64,000 nt of DNA. Source: Planctomycetota bacterium. GTDB lineage: Bacteria; Planctomycetota; B15-G4. Location: assembly GCA_020638905.1 (NCBI GenBank), contig JACKHP010000012.1, forward strand, positions 1 through 64,000. Reading direction: 5' to 3'. Numbering within the stretch: the first letter of the stretch is position 1; each line of letters begins with the position of its first letter. Below the pieces are notes generated by a model. The model was not told the origin of the DNA, did no database searches, and worked only from the letters and a program-made list of their open reading frames with translations. The position numbers and the translations under genes are program-made. Below, piece after piece: positions 53,239-62,096 of the stretch.

Positions 53239-54165
53239 TTGTCCGCGTCCCGTGCCGCTTCGCTCACGCTCGTCGTGAACCCCTTTGGGGGCGGCGGACG
53301 GGGACGCGGCGCGGCCGCGCGCGCCGCACGGGTCCTGCGCGCCGCGGGGCGCGAGGTCGCGTTGCACGAGACGCGCGCGCCCGGCCACGCCCGCGCGCTG
53401 GCCGCCACGCTGCCGCTCGACGACGACGGCGTGCTCGTCGCGGTGGGCGGAGACGGCACGTTCCACGAGCTGTGCAACGGCGTGCTCGCGCGCACGCGAC
53501 CCGTGCCCGTGGCGCTCGTCCCTGCCGGCTCGGGAGACGCGCTGGCGCGCGACCTCGGGCTGGACGGCAGGGATGCCCCCGAACGGGCCGCCCGGCGCGT
53601 GCTCGCGGGCGCGCGTCGCGCACTCGACGTGGTGCGTGTGACGTGCGGCGCTGAGCAGCTGTTCGCCGTGAACGTGCTCGGCTTCGGCCTGGTGGGGGAC
53701 GTGGCCGCGCGCGCCGAGCGGCTGCGTCGCCTCGGTCCGCGGCGCTACCGTCTGGCGTCGCTGCTGTGCGTGCTGCGCGCGCGCCCGCGCACGGCGCGCG
53801 TGACCCTCGACGACGAGGTCTTCGACGGACCGCTGCACCTGCTCTTCGCCGGCAACACGCGTCACACGGGGGCGGGCATGCGACTCGTCCCCGAGGCCGA
53901 CCCGTCGGACGGGTGGCTCGACGTGCTGCTCGTGCCGGGTGTGGGGCGCCTCGCGCTGCTGCGCCTGCTGGCGCGGGTCGATCGCGGCACGCACCTGGCG
54001 GGCCCGCTCGTCGTCGCGCGTCGCGCGCGACGCATGACGTGGGACGTCCCCGACGGCCCTGCGCTGAACGTCGACGGCGAGGTCTGGGCGCCCGCGGCCG
54101 ACGCCGACGGACGGCGGCGGATACGCGCCGAGGTACTGCCCGGCGCGCTCGAACTGCTGGCCTGA
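53239..54165 (+). CDS. Diacylglycerol kinase-family lipid kinase
   Basis: About 308 residues. The catalytic domain has VVNPFGGGGRGRG (phosphate-binding), VAVGGDGTFHELCNGV and VPAGSGDALARDLGL, the NAD-kinase/DgkB fold signatures. NVLGFGLVGDVAARAERLRRLG and FAGNTRHTGAGMRLVPEADPSDGWLDV complete the family pattern. It phosphorylates a lipid such as diacylglycerol, or a sphingosine-like base, at the membrane face. TTG at 53239 is preferred since GGAG lies 7 nt before it; GTG at 53221 is the alternative and adds 6 residues. Neighbours give no substrate hint. The oxidase operon starts 226 nt later. Confidence 0.88.
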   Translation: MSASRAASLTLVVNPFGGGGRGRGAAARAARVLRAAGREVALHETRAPGHARALAATLPLDDDGVLVAVGGDGTFHELCNGVLARTRPVPVALVPAGSGDALARDLGLDGRDAPERAARRVLAGARRALDVVRVTCGAEQLFAVNVLGFGLVGDVAARAERLRRLGPRRYRLASLLCVLRARPRTARVTLDDEVFDGPLHLLFAGNTRHTGAGMRLVPEADPSDGWLDVLLVPGVGRLALLRLLARVDRGTHLAGPLVVARRARRMTWDVPDGPALNVDGEVWAPAADADGRRRIRAEVLPGALELLA

Positions 54166-54308
54166 GCCGCCGCACCCGCGGTGCCGGGGTCGAGGCGGCG
54201 CGGTCTCGTCCCCGGCGGGCGATTCCCGAGAGGCGCCGAGGGTCGGGCTTGTCTCGCCCCCCTGGGGTCGGCAGCATCGAGGACGCGGTGAGGGACGCGC
54301 TCTCGGGC

Positions 54309-54338
54309 TTGCAATCCGGACGTCGTGTGCCGTAATCT
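54309..54338 (+). promoter_or_regulatory. Candidate sigma-70 promoter of the cbb3 oxidase operon
   Basis: TTGCAA and TAATCT are separated by 18 nt and sit 52 nt before the first gene of the oxidase operon. Each box matches four or more consensus positions. No FNR-like site (TTGAT-N4-ATCAA) was seen beside it. Confidence 0.5.
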
Positions 54339-54390
54339 CCCGACCCGCCAGTCCGTTTGTGCCGCTCATCCCGTCGACGGGAGCCCTTCC

Positions 54391-55338
54391 ATGGCCCATG
54401 GGCCGACGATTCTCGGTGTCCTGATCCTGTCGGCAGCGTCTGCCCTGACGCTCGCCGCCTCGACCGCCGACACCCCCGCGGATCCACCTTCGTCTTCGGC
54501 CGTCCGGCCGGGACTGACCCTCGAGCAGTACCCGCCGCACGGCGACGCGGTGCGCGGGCGCGAGGTCTACGCGCAGAACTGCATCGGCTGCCACGGCCCC
54601 GAGGGGCAGGGGGACGGTCCTGCCGCGCGCTGGCTGAACCCGATCCCGCGCAACTTCCAGCAGGCCAACTTCAAGTTCCGCTCGACGCCGTCGGGCGAGC
54701 TGCCGCTGCTGGCCGACGTCGTGCACGTGGTGACCTGCGGACTCGCCGGCTCGTCGATGCCGGCCTTCCCGCTCATGGCCGAGGGTGATCGCAAGGCCGT
54801 CGCGGCCTGGGTGCTGCACCTGGCCGAGTACGGCATGCTGCGCGGCGAGGTCGACTACCGGCTCGACGACGGCGACGCGCTCGAGAAGATCCTGGGCGAC
54901 GACTGGCAGGAGATCCTCGACGAGACGCTGGGGGACGCGTACGAGGACGTCTGGCCGGTCGAGGTCCCGCAGGAGCCCGAGAACGACGCCGACTCGGTGG
55001 CGCACGGAGCCGAGCTGTACCGCGCCCAGTGCGTGGCCTGCCACGGCGCGGGCGGACGCGGCGACGGTCCGTCGTCGTACGCGTTGCGCGACTGGAAGGA
55101 CGCGGAGGTCGTGCCGCGCGACTTCACCACCGGCGTGTTCCGCGCCGGCAGCACGCCGCGCGACCTCTTCATGCGCATGAAGACGGGTCTCAACGGCACG
55201 CCCATGCCGCAGATCTCGGGCAGCGACGACGACCTGTGGGCGCTCGTCCACTTCATCGTCAGCCTGCAGGACCCGGACACCAAGGAGGCGCCGCACCCGT
55301 TGAGCTGCGCCGCCCACGCCAAGGACGCCGCGCGATGA
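54391..55338 (+). CDS. Di-heme cytochrome c (oxidase subunit, CcoP-like role)
   Basis: 315 residues. An N-terminal hydrophobic segment (about 5-25) serves as a signal or anchor. Two c-type heme sites follow: CIGCH (C64) with a distal Met in SSMPAF, and CVACH (C214) with TPMPQI. The two domains have the same GxGDG loop after the heme site and are an internal duplication, separated by an acidic linker (about 145-190). It probably delivers electrons to the downstream oxidase and takes the place of CcoP, which is missing from the operon. GGGAG lies 7 nt before the ATG. The stop overlaps the ccoN start (ATGA). Confidence 0.9.
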   Translation: MAHGPTILGVLILSAASALTLAASTADTPADPPSSSAVRPGLTLEQYPPHGDAVRGREVYAQNCIGCHGPEGQGDGPAARWLNPIPRNFQQANFKFRSTPSGELPLLADVVHVVTCGLAGSSMPAFPLMAEGDRKAVAAWVLHLAEYGMLRGEVDYRLDDGDALEKILGDDWQEILDETLGDAYEDVWPVEVPQEPENDADSVAHGAELYRAQCVACHGAGGRGDGPSSYALRDWKDAEVVPRDFTTGVFRAGSTPRDLFMRMKTGLNGTPMPQISGSDDDLWALVHFIVSLQDPDTKEAPHPLSCAAHAKDAAR

Positions 55339-56813
55339 CATCCACGACCCTGCCCTTGCCGGGCGACGACGCGCACGAAGAAGCCCACGCCGAGGCGTCG
55401 GCGGCGGTGCTCGTCTGCAAGCCGTTGGTGAAGTGGCACTTCACCTTCGCGATGTTCTTCATGCTCACGTCGATGACGGCGGGCTTCCTGGTCTCGCTGC
55501 AGTTCCTCGACCTGTACCCGTTCCAGGGCATCCGTTGGTTGCAGTACGGGCGCGTGCGGCTGATGCACACGAACGAGATCGCCTACGGCTTCCTGGTGAA
55601 CGCGTTCATCGGCGCGCTCTACTACGCCGTCCCGCGACTCACGGGCAGGCGCGTGGCGAGCCACGGACTGGGGTGGATCATCCTGGTCGTGTGGCAGTTC
55701 CTGATGTTCGCGACCTCGATCGGGCAGATGCTCGGGTTCGGCCAGGCGGTCGAGTGGGGCGAGACGCCGACGGGCTTCCTGCCCGGCACGTTCCACCTCG
55801 TGTACATCCCCGTCGACTTCCTGATCGAGTTCGGCGCGGTGCTCCTGGCGATCCAGTTCCTGACGCCGATCGCCAAGGCCATGCACTCCAAGATGTACGT
55901 CTCGCTCTGGTACATCTCCGCCGGCATCGTGTGGCTCATCCTGACCTACGTGATGGGCAACACGCTGCCCGAGTGGACGCTCAACGGCAGCTCGGGCGCC
56001 GCGACCGCCGGCCTGTTCATCCACGACCTCGTGGGCCTCTTCGTGACGCCGATGGGGTGGGGCCTGATGTACTTCTTCGTGCCGATCATCCTGCGCGCCC
56101 CGATCTGGAGCCACGCGTTGTCGGTGATCGGCTTCTGGGCGCTCGCGTTCTTCTACCCGCTGAACGGCGTGCACCACTTCCTGCTCTCGTCGATCCCGAT
56201 GTCGGTGCAGTACGGCGCGGTGATCTCGACCATGGCGGTCGAGATCGTGGTCACGACCGTGGTGGTGAACTTCTTCGCCACCATGTGGGGCAAGGGACAC
56301 GCGCTGCGCACGAACCTGCCGATCCGCTGGTTCTACACGGGCATGGTGTTCTACTTCATCACCTGCCTGCAGTGCTTCTTCCACACCACGCTGTCGGTGC
56401 AGGAGATCATCCACTTCACCGACTGGGTGCCGGGACACGCGCACCTCGTCATGCTGGGCGTGTTCGCCTTCTGGTGCATCGGCATCATCACCTGGTTGTG
56501 GCCGCGCCTGACGGGCAACGACTGGTACAGCCGGCGCCTCAACCACTGGCAGTACTGGCTGACCATGATCGGCCTGTTCATCATGTTCGTGGACCTGCTC
56601 GCGGCGGGCCTGATGCACGGCTTCATGGCCAAGTCGCTCGTGCCCTGGATGGACATCGTGCGCGCGCTGCGTCCCTACTGGGAGGTGCGCACCTTCGCCG
56701 GCGGGATGATCCTGCTCGGCCAGATCCTGTTCGTGTGGAACCTGTTCCAGACCACGCGGCACAGCAAGCCCTACGACTATCGCGTCGATCTCGTGGACCC
56801 GGAGGCCGCCTGA
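55335..56813 (+). CDS. ccoN: cbb3-type cytochrome c oxidase subunit I
   Basis: 492 residues with about twelve membrane helices. Heme- and copper-ligand histidines sit in the expected cbb3 contexts: the low-spin heme in RLMHTNEIAYGF, CuB in FIHDLVG and PLNGVHHFL, the helix-7 tyrosine in GLMYFFVP, and the heme pair in DWVPGHAHL. Together they form the binuclear oxygen-reducing site. Like other cbb3 enzymes it is expected to work at low oxygen. ATG at 55335 overlaps the cytochrome c stop. The acidic N-terminus (residues 1-25) is longer than usual. It is the core of the respiratory operon. Confidence 0.95.
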   Translation: MTSTTLPLPGDDAHEEAHAEASAAVLVCKPLVKWHFTFAMFFMLTSMTAGFLVSLQFLDLYPFQGIRWLQYGRVRLMHTNEIAYGFLVNAFIGALYYAVPRLTGRRVASHGLGWIILVVWQFLMFATSIGQMLGFGQAVEWGETPTGFLPGTFHLVYIPVDFLIEFGAVLLAIQFLTPIAKAMHSKMYVSLWYISAGIVWLILTYVMGNTLPEWTLNGSSGAATAGLFIHDLVGLFVTPMGWGLMYFFVPIILRAPIWSHALSVIGFWALAFFYPLNGVHHFLLSSIPMSVQYGAVISTMAVEIVVTTVVVNFFATMWGKGHALRTNLPIRWFYTGMVFYFITCLQCFFHTTLSVQEIIHFTDWVPGHAHLVMLGVFAFWCIGIITWLWPRLTGNDWYSRRLNHWQYWLTMIGLFIMFVDLLAAGLMHGFMAKSLVPWMDIVRALRPYWEVRTFAGGMILLGQILFVWNLFQTTRHSKPYDYRVDLVDPEAA

Positions 56814-56814
56814 C

Positions 56815-57687
56815 ATGGACCGTTTCGGCAGCGTCATCCTGGTGGCCGGCCTGGCGTGCTTCGCGTTCGCCTTCCTGCTGTCGGGCCTGTACCCGTACAT
56901 GATCACCGACCACGCCGTGCCGGCGGCCACGATCGAAGACCTGGCCTCGTACGTCCCGGCCGACTTCAAGGCGCTGAAAGACGCCTACCCCGTCTCGTTC
57001 GCGCAGCGCTTCAGCCAGGCCGAGGCGGCGCTCACGCCGCGCGAGCTCGTCTCGCTCGATGCGTCCGACCCGCGCCGCGGGCAGAGCGAGGCGGCTTGGC
57101 AGGCGGCCTACGCCGAGGCGCTCATCCAGGGACGCAACCTCTACATCTCCGAGGTGTGCTGGCACTGTCACAGCCAGTACGTGCGTCCGGTGGCGAACGA
57201 GTCGTTGCGCTTCGGTCCGGTGCTGACGTCCGACCACGACAACAACGTCCTGCAGCAGCCGGTGCTGTGGGGCACGCGTCGCGTCGGGCCCGACCTGACC
57301 CACGAGGGGCGCCTGCGCAGCAACGACTGGCACGTGGCGCACTTCTTCAACCCGGCCGAGGTCACCCCAGGCTCGATCATGCCGCGCTACACGTGGTTCT
57401 ACCGAGAGGGCTGGCAGGTCATGCGCCGCATCGACCCGGGCAAGGCCGACCGCACCGGGCTCGATCCCGAACGCGCCTACGGCTATCCCGGCGTGTGGGA
57501 GACGAAGGCCGAGGCCGAGGCTGCGATGGCGCAGATCAAGGCCTCGCTGCCGTCGACCCTGGCCGGCGAAGCCGAACGCATGTTCGTGGCCGAGGCCGAG
57601 GGACCGTCGAGCGACCTGCTGTCGCTCATCGCGTACGTCCAGTGGCTGGGCACCTGGACGCCGCCTCACCTGGAGCAAGCGCAATGA
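56815..57687 (+). CDS. ccoO: cbb3-type cytochrome c oxidase mono-heme subunit
   Basis: 290 residues. One N-terminal helix (about 8-25) anchors the protein; the periplasmic part has a single c-heme site CWHCHSQYVRPVANE (C115), with the YVRPV segment diagnostic of CcoO, and a Met ligand in GSIMPRYTWFY. It relays electrons from the cytochrome c to subunit I. The segment between anchor and heme (about 40-105) is longer than in proteobacterial CcoO (around 200-240 residues in total). Starts 1 nt after the ccoN stop; its end overlaps the next small gene (ATGA). Confidence 0.93.
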   Translation: MDRFGSVILVAGLACFAFAFLLSGLYPYMITDHAVPAATIEDLASYVPADFKALKDAYPVSFAQRFSQAEAALTPRELVSLDASDPRRGQSEAAWQAAYAEALIQGRNLYISEVCWHCHSQYVRPVANESLRFGPVLTSDHDNNVLQQPVLWGTRRVGPDLTHEGRLRSNDWHVAHFFNPAEVTPGSIMPRYTWFYREGWQVMRRIDPGKADRTGLDPERAYGYPGVWETKAEAEAAMAQIKASLPSTLAGEAERMFVAEAEGPSSDLLSLIAYVQWLGTWTPPHLEQAQ

Positions 57688-58004
57688 CCGACGCGACCGA
57701 TCCCGCCGCGCGCACCGACAGGCAGAAGGTGGCGCACCGCGGCTGGCTGATCTTCTTCTGCTTCGTGATCCTGACCGCGGCCGTCTGCTTCGCGTACAAG
57801 TTCTACGAGTTCTTCTACGACCTCGCGCAACAGGAGGGCTTCCGCTTCGCGGGCGCGCACCTGGCCACGTACCTGCTCGTCTCGGCCGGCTTCTTCCTGT
57901 TGCTGCTGTACGCGTTCCTCAAGGGGCACTTCTCCGACATCGAGCGGCCGAAGATCGACATCCTCGAACGGGAGATGAAGTATGACCACGACGAGTTCGC
58001 GTGA
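57684..58004 (+). CDS. Small two-helix membrane protein of the oxidase operon
   Basis: 106 residues with two hydrophobic helices (about 20-42 and 62-83) and a charged C-terminus ending YDHDEFA. It follows ccoO with a 4-nt ATGA overlap, so it is co-translated with the oxidase. It is not recognised as a named subunit; the operon position suggests an accessory or assembly subunit replacing CcoQ/CcoH. It carries no heme or metal motif. The next gene starts inside its last 23 nt. Confidence 0.75.
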   Translation: MTDATDPAARTDRQKVAHRGWLIFFCFVILTAAVCFAYKFYEFFYDLAQQEGFRFAGAHLATYLLVSAGFFLLLLYAFLKGHFSDIERPKIDILEREMKYDHDEFA

Positions 58005-58167
58005 CGGCTCGCCCGCCGAGGGCGACGACCACAAGGACTACCCGTTCGCCTACGGCCACGGGCGCATGCCGTTCTTCATGAAGCTCGTCTGGCTGGGCTT
58101 CCTGGGCTTCGCGGCGTGGTACACGATCACGTTCCTGCTCGAGGCAGTCGCGACCGACCTGGGCTGA
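57982..58167 (+). CDS. Single-helix small protein of the oxidase operon
   Basis: 61 residues. A hydrophilic, acidic N-terminus leads to one membrane helix (FFMKLVWLGFLGFAAWYTITFLL, split as residues 31-53). It overlaps the previous gene by 23 nt in another frame, but a GGAG Shine-Dalgarno 7 nt before the ATG supports it. The helix resembles the N-terminal anchor of CcoP proteins, so it may be the remnant anchor of a CcoP whose heme domains now sit in the first gene. That idea is inference. Confidence 0.65.
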   Translation: MTTTSSRDGSPAEGDDHKDYPFAYGHGRMPFFMKLVWLGFLGFAAWYTITFLLEAVATDLG

Positions 58168-58177
58168 AGCGAGGGAC

Positions 58178-60424
58178 ATGGACAGCGGGGTCGACAGCCA
58201 GCCCGACGCGCCGGCGCCGTCTTCCGCCGCCTTCGCCGAGCCCCTGCGCTGCGCGCATTGCGCCCTGCCGATGGGGCCCTCCGGCAAGCGTCACGCGGCC
58301 GGCGCCCGCGTGTTCTGCTGCATGGGCTGCCGGCTGGCGTCGACCGTCGCCGGCGGCGAGGACGGCCCGCGCCAGTTCCTCGAGGCGCGCCTGCTGCTCT
58401 CGGCGTTCCTCGCCATGGGCGTCATGACGTTCAGCCTCGTGCTCTACGGCGAAGGCCTCTCCCCCGACGGCGCCGATCCCGGCCTGGCCGCCGTGCGCAA
58501 CATGGGACGCATGATGCTGGCGCTCTTCGCGCTGCCCGTGCTCGTGCTGCTCGGCGTGCCGGTGGTGCAGGGCGCATGGGCCGATCTGCGCGACGCGCGC
58601 ATCCGGCTCGACGGCCTGATGGTCGTGGCGGTCTTCGCCGCCTTCGGCCTGTCGCTGCACTCGACCTGGACGGGCACCGGCGAGGTCTACTACGAGACCG
58701 CCACGATGGTGCTCGTGCTGGTCACCTTCGGACGTCGCCTCGAGGCCCACGCCAAGAGCCGCGGCCGGGACGCCGCCTCGCTGCTGGCCGGCGTGCTGCC
58801 GAGCGTGGCGCACCGCGTCGACGCCGAGGGTGCCGAGGACGACGTCGAGCCCGGCGCGCTGTGCGCGGGCGACCTCGTGCGCGTGCGTCCCGGCGAGTCG
58901 GTGCCGGCCGACGTGCTCGTCGAGCGCGGCGAGGGCGAGGCCGACTGCGCCCACGTCACGGGCGAACACGCGCCGCTGCGCGCGACGGCGGGCGTCGAAC
59001 TCCCGGCGGGCGCGGTGGTGGCGGCGGCGGCGCTCGACGCGCGCGTGCTGCGTCCGGCGGGCGCCAGCCACCTGGCGCGGCTCGTCGAGCTGTTCGACCG
59101 TCCGGTGCAGGAGACGCGCGCGATGCGCACGGCCGACCGCTGGGCCGGCGCGCTGGCCGCGCTCGCGGCGACGCTGGCCGTCGTCGGCGGCCTGCGCTCG
59201 GGGATGCAGTCGGGAGTCGACGCCGGACTGCGCACCGCGCTCTCGGTGCTGCTCGTGTCCTGTCCCTGCGCCCTCGGACTCGCCACGCCGCTGGCCTACC
59301 GCGCGATGCGCGCGGCCCTGGCGCGGCACGGCGTCCTCGTGCACGACGCGTCACAGCTCGAGCGCGCCGCGAAGGTGACGGCGATCGGCCTCGACAAGAC
59401 CGGCACGCTCACCGCGCCCGGCGCGCTCGACCTGCTGTGGACGGCATCGCCCGCGGCCGCCGAGACGCTGCGCGCGCTCGTCCGTCACTCGGGTCATGCG
59501 CTCGCGGCGGCGGTCGGCGACGGCCCCGCACCGGCGGGCGATCTGCAGCTCGTGCCGGGGTGCGGCGTGCTCGCGCGCGACGGCGCGCGCACGAGCCGCG
59601 CCGGACGTCCCGGGTGGATCGACGAATCGGGCGCGCGCTGGCCCGACGCCGCGCGCGCGCGGCGTGCCGAGGCGTCCGGCAGCCTGATCGCGCTCGAGCA
59701 GGACGGCGTCGTGTGCGCGCTGGCCGCGGTGCGCCACCGCGTGCGTCCCGGCGTCGAACGCGCGCTGGCGCGCCTGCGCGCCCGCGGACTCGAGCTGCTC
59801 GTGCTCTCGGGCGACGGCGAGAGCAGCACCCGCGCGGCGTGCGAACCGCTCGAGCTGCCCTGGCGCGCCGGACTGCTGCCGGAAGACAAGCTCGCCGTGA
59901 TCGAAGGATTGCAGCGCGAGGGACGCGTGGTGCTGTTCGCGGGCGACGGACTCAACGACGCGCCCGCGCTGGGGGCCGCCGACGTGGGACTGGCCATGGG
60001 CTCGGGCACGGCCGCGGCGCGCATCCGGGCCGGCGTCGTCGTGCCGGGCGACGACCTGTCGGCGCTGCCGATGCTGCTCGACGCGGCCCGCGCGCTGTCG
60101 CGCGCCGTCCGCAGGAACCTCGCCTGGGCCGCGCTCTACAACGGCGTCGCGCTCACGCTCGCCGTGCTGGGACGCCTGCATCCCATCGCGGCCGCGGCGG
60201 CCATGATCGTCTCGAGCGTGGCCGTCTCCGTCTCGAGCCACAAGCTGCTCGAGTGGCAGCCCGACGCATCGGCGCGTCCGCTCGCCACGGCCGCTCCGGC
60301 GTCGCGTCCCGCGCCCGTTTCCTCTCCGGCGACGGACGTCGATGCCGCTCCGGCGACGGACGCCGCTCCGACGCCGACGTGCACCGAACGCGAGCGCGCG
60401 CTGCTCGGGAGGACCGGCGCATGA
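58178..60424 (+). CDS. ccoI: Cu-type P1B ATPase for cbb3 oxidase assembly
   Basis: 748 residues. P1B signatures: CPC in LVSCPCALGLATP (helix 6), phosphorylation DKTGTLT, TGE-type loop VTGEHAP, and GDGLNDAPALGAADVG. The N-terminus carries a Cys cluster RCAHCALPMG ... FCCMGC typical of CcoI/FixI-type proteins rather than a plain HMA domain. It exports copper to the periplasm for the CuB centre. A disordered Ala/Pro/Asp-rich tail (about 690-748) is unusual. Ten nt after the preceding gene; the stop overlaps the next start (ATGA). Confidence 0.93.
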   Translation: MDSGVDSQPDAPAPSSAAFAEPLRCAHCALPMGPSGKRHAAGARVFCCMGCRLASTVAGGEDGPRQFLEARLLLSAFLAMGVMTFSLVLYGEGLSPDGADPGLAAVRNMGRMMLALFALPVLVLLGVPVVQGAWADLRDARIRLDGLMVVAVFAAFGLSLHSTWTGTGEVYYETATMVLVLVTFGRRLEAHAKSRGRDAASLLAGVLPSVAHRVDAEGAEDDVEPGALCAGDLVRVRPGESVPADVLVERGEGEADCAHVTGEHAPLRATAGVELPAGAVVAAAALDARVLRPAGASHLARLVELFDRPVQETRAMRTADRWAGALAALAATLAVVGGLRSGMQSGVDAGLRTALSVLLVSCPCALGLATPLAYRAMRAALARHGVLVHDASQLERAAKVTAIGLDKTGTLTAPGALDLLWTASPAAAETLRALVRHSGHALAAAVGDGPAPAGDLQLVPGCGVLARDGARTSRAGRPGWIDESGARWPDAARARRAEASGSLIALEQDGVVCALAAVRHRVRPGVERALARLRARGLELLVLSGDGESSTRAACEPLELPWRAGLLPEDKLAVIEGLQREGRVVLFAGDGLNDAPALGAADVGLAMGSGTAAARIRAGVVVPGDDLSALPMLLDAARALSRAVRRNLAWAALYNGVALTLAVLGRLHPIAAAAAMIVSSVAVSVSSHKLLEWQPDASARPLATAAPASRPAPVSSPATDVDAAPATDAAPTPTCTERERALLGRTGA

Positions 60425-61134
60425 ACTCCGAGGTGCTGGCGATCGGCGCGCTCTTCGGACTCGTGCACGCGGCGCACTGCGCGGGGATGTGCGGCGTGTT
60501 CGCGCTGGGCGCCGCGCGCGGGACGCGTCCTCTGGCGGGGCTGCTGCTGTACCTGCTCGGCAAGACGTTCACCTACGTCTTCCTGGGCGCCGTCGCGGCG
60601 CGGCTCGGCGGAGCGCTCGGCGGACTCTCGTCCGACGTGCCGCGCGTGCTGGCCTGGGCCGTGGGCGGCGTCCTCGTGTTCGCCGGACTGCGTCGCGTCG
60701 TCTCGCCGCTCGGACGTCCCACGACGGTCGGTGCGGCGCTCGCGCGGCACCTCGGTCCGCTCGTGCGCGCCGGCGCCGAGGTGCCCGGTGCGCTGCGGCC
60801 CTTCGCGCTGGGTGCCGCGACCGGAGCGATCCCGTGCGGCGTGGTGTACCTCGCGCTGCTGTCGGCCGTGGCGCTGCCCGACGCGGGCGCGGGAGCGGCG
60901 TACATGGCGGCCTTCGGCGCCGGCACCGCGCCGGTGCTGATCGCCACGGGGCTCTTGGGACGGGGCGCGCTGCAGCGCTTCGGTTCGCGTCCAGGACTGC
61001 TGCGCCTGGCGGGCATGGCCGTGCTCGCCGCGGGTCTGCTCACGATCGCCCGCGCGGGCGTCGACGGGGGAGCACGGGGGTCGTCGCACGACGGCTCCGA
61101 CACTGGCACGGAGTGTCCCCTGTGCGGATCATGA
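60421..61134 (+). CDS. SafE/UreH-like membrane protein in the oxidase operon
   Basis: 237 residues, six hydrophobic helices. HAAHCAGMCG (residues 16-25), near the start, is the signature of the sulfite exporter TauE/SafE (UreH-like, COG2836) family; members are common in ccoI neighbourhoods and are suspected of copper handling for oxidase assembly. A second conserved motif GAIPCGVVY (about residue 140) is present. The C-terminus (TECPLCGS) adds a CPLC pair that may bind metal. ATGA overlaps at both ends put it firmly between ccoI and ccoG. ATG at 60421. Confidence 0.85.
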   Translation: MNSEVLAIGALFGLVHAAHCAGMCGVFALGAARGTRPLAGLLLYLLGKTFTYVFLGAVAARLGGALGGLSSDVPRVLAWAVGGVLVFAGLRRVVSPLGRPTTVGAALARHLGPLVRAGAEVPGALRPFALGAATGAIPCGVVYLALLSAVALPDAGAGAAYMAAFGAGTAPVLIATGLLGRGALQRFGSRPGLLRLAGMAVLAAGLLTIARAGVDGGARGSSHDGSDTGTECPLCGS

Positions 61135-62096
61135 CGGGTCCCATGCTGCCCATCGAAGACAAGGACCGCATGCGCATCCTCTCGGCGGTCGCGCGACGCG
61201 GCGCCGCGTACCAGCTCACGCGCATCGTGGTCATCACGCTCAGCCAGCTCATCCTGCTGGCCGTCCCGCTCAGCGGACTCGTGCGGCTCGACCTGTGGGG
61301 CGGGCACCATCTGCTGCTCGGCGAGCCGGTCGAGTTCATCCCGGGGCTCAAGGGCTTCGTGGTGGCGGTGGCGATCCTGTGGGGCGTGACGTTCACCACG
61401 AACATCGTCGTCGGCCGCTTCTTCTGCGGCTGGGGTTGTCCCGTCGGCTACGTGAGCCGCCTGGGCGAGGACGTCGACCTGCGCCGTCGCGACCGCAAGG
61501 GCAGCCGTCTGCGCACGCTGGTCAGCCACCTGCTGGGCGCGGCGTTCGTGGCCACGTTCGTGGGCGCGATCATGCTCTGGTGGGTCGACTGGCGCGTGCT
61601 CTTCGAGGGCAGCGTGAAGGCGCGCGCGATCACGCTCGCGGTCTTCGTCGCGCTGTGGGCCGGCGGCTACCTGCACGCCTTCGTGTGGCGCTTCGGCTTC
61701 TGCCGCTCGGCCTGTCCGATCGGGCTCTACTACCGCTTCGTGACCTCACGCACGCCGATCGGCATCGTCTTCAGCAACTCGCCCAGCCCGTGCATCGAGT
61801 GCGGTGCGTGCGAGAAGATCTGCCCCGTCGACATCGACCCGAAGAGCCTGGGACGTCCGGCCGAGGAAGCCGCGCCCGAGTCGGTCGACGGACCGGGCGA
61901 GCGCTACGGCGACGCCGAGTGCATCCGCTGCGGCGACTGCGTCGAGGCCTGCCGCATGATCTTCGCCGCGCACCCCGAGGTGACCACGCCGCCGCTGCGC
62001 TTCGGCTGGGTCGACCGCAAGGGGCGCGACGCGTCGTCGCCCGGCACGAAGGCGTCGTCCGCCGGGACGTCGGGGACGAGCGCGTCGGCCCGGTGA
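61131..62096 (+). CDS. CcoG-like [4Fe-4S] membrane protein, oxidase assembly
   Basis: 321 residues. Hydrophobic helices alternate with cysteine motifs: FCGWGCPVG and FCRSACPIG (NapH/CcoG hallmarks), then two ferredoxin motifs, CIECGACEKICPVD (complete CX2CX2CX3CP) and CIRCGDCVEACRMIF, which has Arg where Pro is usual. CcoG reduces copper(II) for delivery to the oxidase in studied systems; the position after ccoI and the SafE-like gene supports this over NapH. ATG at 61131 overlaps the previous stop (ATGA). The Ser/Ala-rich tail (about 295-321) looks disordered. Confidence 0.85.
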   Translation: MTGPMLPIEDKDRMRILSAVARRGAAYQLTRIVVITLSQLILLAVPLSGLVRLDLWGGHHLLLGEPVEFIPGLKGFVVAVAILWGVTFTTNIVVGRFFCGWGCPVGYVSRLGEDVDLRRRDRKGSRLRTLVSHLLGAAFVATFVGAIMLWWVDWRVLFEGSVKARAITLAVFVALWAGGYLHAFVWRFGFCRSACPIGLYYRFVTSRTPIGIVFSNSPSPCIECGACEKICPVDIDPKSLGRPAEEAAPESVDGPGERYGDAECIRCGDCVEACRMIFAAHPEVTTPPLRFGWVDRKGRDASSPGTKASSAGTSGTSASAR

